Source of the DNA: an uncultured Flavobacteriales bacterium
GTDB lineage: Bacteria > Bacteroidota > Bacteroidia > Flavobacteriales_D > Crocinitomicaceae
Reading direction: 5' to 3'
Assembly (NCBI GenBank): GCA_905479845.1
Contig: CAJQOB010000106.1
Location: forward strand, 1 to 9,991
DNA: 9,991 nt
The first letter of the stretch is position 1; every line of letters starts with the position of its first letter. The position numbers and the translations under genes are program-made. The notes under the pieces are model-generated. The model saw only the letters and a list, made by a program, of their open reading frames with translations, did not search any database and was not told the origin of the DNA. Positions 6,474-9,991 of the stretch are shown here, piece after piece.

Positions 6474-7468
6474 TAGTGCTTGATGTATTTTTCAAAATTA
6501 TTATGTTCCGTTCGCATGAGGTCTTCATTGGATAAAGACTTAAAATACTCATAAGTACGTTTCAAACCTTCAGCTCGATCAATTTTTGGTTCCCATTCAA
6601 GAATTTCTCTTGCCTTTGAGATATCCGGTTGACGCTGTTTTGGATCGTTCACAGGTAAATCTTTGTAAATCACTTTTTGATCTGTCCCAGTCAACTCGAT
6701 AATCTCATCAGCAAAATCTTTAATCGAAATTTCTGATGGATTACCTACATTCATTGGCATGTGATAATCGCTCAAAAGCAAACGGTAGATTCCTTCTATT
6801 AAATCACTAACATAACAGAATGATCTTGTTTGAGATCCATCTCCAAAAATAGTTAAGTCCTCTCCTCTTAAGGCTTGCCCAATGAAAGCCGGCAATACAC
6901 GACCATCATTCAGTCGCATTCTTGGTCCGTACGTATTGAAAATACGAACAATTCGCGTTTCCAATCCGTGGAAGGTATGATAAGCCATTGTCATCGCTTC
7001 TTGAAAGCGTTTCGCCTCATCGTAAACTCCCCTAGGTCCAACAGGATTCACATGCCCCCAGTACTCCTCAACTTGAGGGTGTACCTCAGGATCTCCATAC
7101 ACTTCAGAAGTTGAGGCAATCATTACACGTGCGTTCTTTTGCTTCGCGAGTCCCAAACAATTATGAATTCCTAGTGATCCAACCTTCAAGGTTTGAATCG
7201 GAATTTTCAAATAGTCAATTGGACTTGCAGGCGATGCAAAATGCAAAATATAATCTAAGTCCCCTGAGACATGAATAAAATTGGAAACATCATGGTGATG
7301 AAACTCAAAATTCTCAAGTGGGAATAGGTGTTCGATGTTTTTCAGACTACCTGTAATAAGGTTATCCATTGCAATAACATCGTAGTCTTTATCAATAAAG
7401 AAATCACACAGATGCGAGCCTAAAAATCCTGCTGCTCCTGTGATTAGTATACGTTTTCGATTTCCCAT
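6473..7468 (-). CDS. uxs: UDP-glucuronate decarboxylase (UDP-xylose synthase)
   Basis: This extended short-chain dehydrogenase converts UDP-glucuronate to UDP-xylose with bound NAD, through a 4-keto intermediate and CO2 release. In its 331 residues the NAD motif is GAAGFLG (11-17). The decarboxylase signatures are ASPASPIDY (78-86), STSEVYGDPEVHPQ (119-132, with E122), YWGHVNPVGPRGVYDEAKR (136-154, with Y149 and K153) and RQPDI (279-283, with the arginine that faces the carboxylate in this family). These blocks separate it from epimerases and dehydratases and match the soluble bacterial and plant UXS group; there is no N-terminal membrane anchor. Its ATG directly abuts the stop of the UDP-glucose dehydrogenase gene, which supplies its substrate, so the two steps are probably produced together. 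A 4-keto-pentose-only product is possible but less likely. Confidence 0.95.
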   Translation of the reverse strand: MGNRKRILITGAAGFLGSHLCDFFIDKDYDVIAMDNLITGSLKNIEHLFPLENFEFHHHDVSNFIHVSGDLDYILHFASPASPIDYLKIPIQTLKVGSLGIHNCLGLAKQKNARVMIASTSEVYGDPEVHPQVEEYWGHVNPVGPRGVYDEAKRFQEAMTMAYHTFHGLETRIVRIFNTYGPRMRLNDGRVLPAFIGQALRGEDLTIFGDGSQTRSFCYVSDLIEGIYRLLLSDYHMPMNVGNPSEISIKDFADEIIELTGTDQKVIYKDLPVNDPKQRQPDISKAREILEWEPKIDRAEGLKRTYEYFKSLSNEDLMRTEHNNFEKYIKH

Positions 7469-8791
7469 CTAGCTGAATTTCGGAATTACTGTGCGACGTC
7501 CAATTGAACTGTAATAAAACCCATTCTCCTCCATTCTACTCAATTCGAATAGGTTACGACCGTCAAAGACGATGGGTTGGTTCAGACGTTCTTTCAATTG
7601 GTCAAAATCAGGATTTCTAAACAATCCCCATTCGGTAGCGATCATTAAAGCATCACAACCGTCCAAGGCATCATATTGATTGCTAGCATAGCTAATCTTA
7701 TCTCCAACAACACCTCTTACATTGTCGCTTGCTTCAGGGTCGAATGCAACAATTTCAGCTCCAAGCTCGGTTAACGCTTCAATCATGTAAAGTGCCGAAG
7801 CCTCACGAATATCATCCGTATCAGGTTTAAATGCCAATCCCCAAAGGGCAAGTTTCTTTCCTTTTACAGCTCCAAAATAGTCAACAATCTTCTCAACCAA
7901 TCGAAGTTTCTGCTTATGATTTACAGCCAGTACGCTGTTAATGATTTCAAATTGATATCCTAGTTCGTTTCCACTCTTCACCAAAGCTTGAACATCTTTT
8001 GGGAAACAGCTTCCTCCAAAACCAATTCCTGGGTAGAGGAAACGTGGGCCGATTCGAGCATCCGTTCCAACCCCTAATCGCACCTTATCAACATCCGCTC
8101 CGACCAACTCACAGAAATTCGCAATTTCATTCATGAAGGTGATCTTAGTAGCTAGAAAAGAGTTCGCTGCATATTTTGTCAACTCAGCAGACTCTTCATC
8201 CATCACAATAAGCGGTTTATCGTTGCTCACGAATGGTTTGTACAATTCTTGCATAGATTTCACTGCTCGAGGGTCAGAAGTTCCAATCACAACTCTGTCA
8301 GGATTCATAAAATCATCTATCGCAAAACCTTCTCGAAGGAACTCAGGATTTGATACTACAGCGAATTCAACTTTCGCTTTCTCCTTGATCTTCGCTTCCA
8401 CTTTACGTGCAGTTCCAACTGGGACAGTCGATTTATCAACGATTACTTTAAAATTGGTAATCATTTCTCCCAATTGCTCGGCAACAGCTAAAATGTAGCT
8501 CAAGTCAGCCGAACCATCCTCACCCGGAGGTGTTGGCAATGCCAAGAAAATAATCTCCGCTGAATCAACGGCCTCTTTCAAATCCGTTGTAAACGAAATT
8601 CTACCCGCGGCAATATTTCTTTGGAAGACGCTATCTAGGTGCGGTTCGTAAATCGGAACTTCACCGTTCCGCATTTTGTTGACTTTTTCTTCATTGATAT
8701 CTACGCAAACGACTTGATTCCCGGTATCCGCGAAGCATGTTCCCGTAACCAAACCGACATATCCAGTACCAACGACTGTAATCTTTTTCAT
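7469..8791 (-). CDS. ugd: UDP-glucose 6-dehydrogenase
   Basis: It oxidises UDP-glucose to UDP-glucuronate with two NAD. The 440-residue length is normal. The NAD-binding motif GTGYVGL (8-14) is followed by VDINEEKV (30-37), PIYEP (46-50), the PTPPGEDGSADLSY block (86-99), KSTVPVGT (120-127), NPEFLREGFAIDDFMNPDRVVIG (148-170), LTKYAANSFLATKITFMNE (204-222) and the catalytic cysteine C262 in GFGGSCFPKD. The PxYEP and FLREG blocks mark the UDP-glucose subfamily, in contrast to the WbpA-like dehydrogenase of the same operon. The FYYSSIGR end is usual in this family. Four bases separate it from the aminotransferase stop, and no base separates it from the UXS gene. Ugd is a tyrosine-phosphorylated, BY-kinase-activated enzyme in several bacteria, which fits the CpsB/YwqE-type phosphatase at the end of the operon; direct control here is inference. 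Confidence 0.96.
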   Translation of the reverse strand: MKKITVVGTGYVGLVTGTCFADTGNQVVCVDINEEKVNKMRNGEVPIYEPHLDSVFQRNIAAGRISFTTDLKEAVDSAEIIFLALPTPPGEDGSADLSYILAVAEQLGEMITNFKVIVDKSTVPVGTARKVEAKIKEKAKVEFAVVSNPEFLREGFAIDDFMNPDRVVIGTSDPRAVKSMQELYKPFVSNDKPLIVMDEESAELTKYAANSFLATKITFMNEIANFCELVGADVDKVRLGVGTDARIGPRFLYPGIGFGGSCFPKDVQALVKSGNELGYQFEIINSVLAVNHKQKLRLVEKIVDYFGAVKGKKLALWGLAFKPDTDDIREASALYMIEALTELGAEIVAFDPEASDNVRGVVGDKISYASNQYDALDGCDALMIATEWGLFRNPDFDQLKERLNQPIVFDGRNLFELSRMEENGFYYSSIGRRTVIPKFS

Positions 8792-8795
8792 CTAA

Positions 8796-9929
8796 TTATT
8801 TCGTAAGAAAATCCGCCACTCCTTGACAGATATAATCGAGTTGTTCTTTGTCCATTTCCGTATGAATTGGGAGTGAAATCACACGTTCTGTCAACCAATC
8901 GGTAACAGGCAGGTCCGTATCAGCGCTATTAAATGCATCAAACATTTTTTGACGGTGCGCTGGAACTGGGTAATAAATCATTGAAGGAATGTCGCGTTCG
9001 GCCAAAAATGCATTTAAGCCGTCACGGTCAACTCCGTCCAAAGTCATCGTATACTGATGGAAAACGTGGTGAGAATAAATATCCATCACCGGTGTTTTTA
9101 CTTGTGGGAATTGAGCAAAGAAATTATTGTAGTGCTCTGCAACCGATCGACGAGCCGATATGTACTCATTATCCAATCTTCTCAATTTAATTCTCAAAAC
9201 CGCTGCTTGAATGCTATCCAATCGTGAATTACATCCAACCATATCATGGTAGTAACGTTTGCTTTGTCCATGATTGGCAATCATTCTCATTTTTGCTGCT
9301 AGATCATCATCGTCTGTGCAAATAGCACCACCGTCTCCATAACAACCAAGGTTCTTTGACGGGAAGAATGATGTACATCCAATATGCCCAAGACCTCCGG
9401 TCTTTTTTGTTGAACCATCCGCCATTCGATAATCACTTCCAATTGCTTGAGCATTGTCTTCGATTACTTTAAGACTATGACGATTAGCGATATCCATAAT
9501 CTGATCCATGTTTGCCGCTTGACCATAAAGGTGCACAGGAACAATGGCTACTGTTTTATCAGTAATCGCAGCTTCGATTGTCTCAGGATCGATACAAAAT
9601 GAATCCTTTTCGACTTCAACAAATATCGGTTTCAATCCTAAAAGCGCCATTACCTCAGTTGTGGCAATATATGTGAATGATGGTGTAATAACCTCATCAC
9701 CTGGTTTTGCGCCAATTGCCATCAATGCGATCTGTAAAGCATCCGTCCCATTTGCACAGGGAACAACGTGTTTCACGTCGAGGTATTCCTCTAATTCCTT
9801 TTGAAATCCTTTTACCTCAGGTCCATTTATGAACTGCGCAGTTTCCATGATATTAAGGATTGCACTGTCTACCTCAGGTTTTATTTTCTGATACTGGGCG
9901 ATCAAGTCGACCATTTGAATTTTTCTCAT
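8796..9929 (-). CDS. wbpE: UDP-3-keto-GlcNAcA aminotransferase, DegT/DnrJ/EryC1/StrS family (WbpE-like)
   Basis: This PLP enzyme is predicted to transfer an amino group from glutamate to carbon 3 of UDP-2-acetamido-3-keto-glucuronate. In its 377 residues I see CANGTDALQ (58-66, phosphate binding), GDEVITPSFTYIAT (77-90), VIEDNAQAIG (155-164, with D158 contacting the pyridine nitrogen), the Schiff-base lysine K192 in FFPSKNLGCYGDGGA, and NHGQSKRYYH (219-228). The pattern CTSFFPSKxLGCYGDGGAI with HGQxxRYxH is shared with P. aeruginosa WbpE, more closely than with 4-aminotransferases such as ArnB or PglE. It is the most upstream complete gene of the operon, with ATG at 9929. A role as another 3-aminotransferase of a nucleotide sugar is possible, but the WbpA, WbpB and WbpD homologues downstream make the WbpE assignment strong. 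Confidence 0.93.
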   Translation of the reverse strand: MRKIQMVDLIAQYQKIKPEVDSAILNIMETAQFINGPEVKGFQKELEEYLDVKHVVPCANGTDALQIALMAIGAKPGDEVITPSFTYIATTEVMALLGLKPIFVEVEKDSFCIDPETIEAAITDKTVAIVPVHLYGQAANMDQIMDIANRHSLKVIEDNAQAIGSDYRMADGSTKKTGGLGHIGCTSFFPSKNLGCYGDGGAICTDDDDLAAKMRMIANHGQSKRYYHDMVGCNSRLDSIQAAVLRIKLRRLDNEYISARRSVAEHYNNFFAQFPQVKTPVMDIYSHHVFHQYTMTLDGVDRDGLNAFLAERDIPSMIYYPVPAHRQKMFDAFNSADTDLPVTDWLTERVISLPIHTEMDKEQLDYICQGVADFLTK

Positions 9930-9991
9930 GCTAGGGATAACTTATTTAAAGCGCGCTAAAGATAATACTATTTCAACGATTGCCGATTTGA
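9930..9991 (-). other. Upstream region of the operon, truncated by the window edge
   Basis: These 62 bases precede the aminotransferase start. All three minus-strand frames contain a stop here, so any upstream gene ends before the ATG at 9929. TATCTTTA (9964-9957) is one base off the TAnnTTTG -7 consensus, about 28 bases before the ATG, without a TTG at the expected -33 position. A perfect 8-base palindrome AGCGCGCT spans 9950-9957. Whether the operon starts here or continues from further genes cannot be decided from this window. Confidence 0.3.

Noticed and set aside
3585..8791. The two NDP-sugar dehydrogenases as a gene duplication within the operon
   Set aside because: They belong to distinct subfamilies with different motifs (STVYPGCTE/GGHCIGVDPYY versus PIYEP/GGSCFPKD), so they are ancient paralogues with different substrates, not a local duplication.
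9950..9957. Palindrome AGCGCGCT upstream of wbpE as an operator
   Set aside because: It is only eight bases, and its flanks do not extend the symmetry; there is no support beyond position.
1..9991. Mobile elements, CRISPR arrays, tRNA or rRNA genes, defence or toxin-antitoxin genes
   Set aside because: I found no transposase or integrase motifs, no direct repeat arrays and no tRNA-like cloverleaf; the tightly packed operon leaves little room for extra genes.

Overview
The window looks like part of a chromosome of a Bacteroidota bacterium, probably a flavobacterium-like member. The main clue is a secreted protein with a C-terminal type IX secretion sorting domain, a system confined to that phylum. 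The DNA is AT-rich, start codons lack Shine-Dalgarno sequences, and one candidate promoter has the TAnnTTTG form used by this group. Genus cannot be set from the sequence.

Layout. Positions 1-391 (minus) hold the first 130 codons of a multi-pass membrane protein of unknown function that runs off the left edge. A 167-base divergent gap (392-558) contains a candidate promoter and two palindromes. Positions 559-1680 (plus) encode the type IX cargo protein. A strong hairpin terminator (about 1707-1737) lies between this gene and the end of a long convergent operon. From 9929 down to 1741, eight minus-strand genes follow each other with almost no spacing. In transcription order they are: aminotransferase (wbpE-like), UDP-glucose 6-dehydrogenase (ugd), UDP-glucuronate decarboxylase (UXS), N-acetyltransferase (wbpD-like), Gfo/Idh/MocA oxidoreductase (wbpB-like), UDP-GlcNAc 6-dehydrogenase (wbpA/tviB-like), dTDP-glucose 4,6-dehydratase (rfbB/rmlB) and a PHP-type tyrosine-protein phosphatase (CpsB/YwqE-like).

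How they work together. This is a nucleotide-sugar supply module for a surface polysaccharide (capsule, O-antigen or exopolysaccharide). WbpA, WbpB, WbpE and WbpD homologues together would take UDP-GlcNAc through UDP-GlcNAcA and the 3-keto and 3-amino intermediates to UDP-2,3-diacetamido-2,3-dideoxyglucuronic acid. Ugd plus UXS would make UDP-glucuronate and UDP-xylose from UDP-glucose. RmlB gives dTDP-4-keto-6-deoxyglucose, the branch point for rhamnose and other deoxysugars. The terminal phosphatase belongs to the family that reverses BY-kinase phosphorylation, which in other bacteria controls polymer assembly and Ugd activity. No glycosyltransferase, flippase, polymerase, kinase or WbpI-type epimerase is present, so the polymer itself cannot be deduced.

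All enzymes are recognisable families with intact key motifs. I see no mobile element, CRISPR array, RNA gene or defence system, and nothing that amounts to a new system. The points of interest are the interleaving of two sugar pathways in one coupled operon, the phosphatase-Ugd linkage, the unassigned domain of the secreted protein, and the palindromes at its putative promoter.
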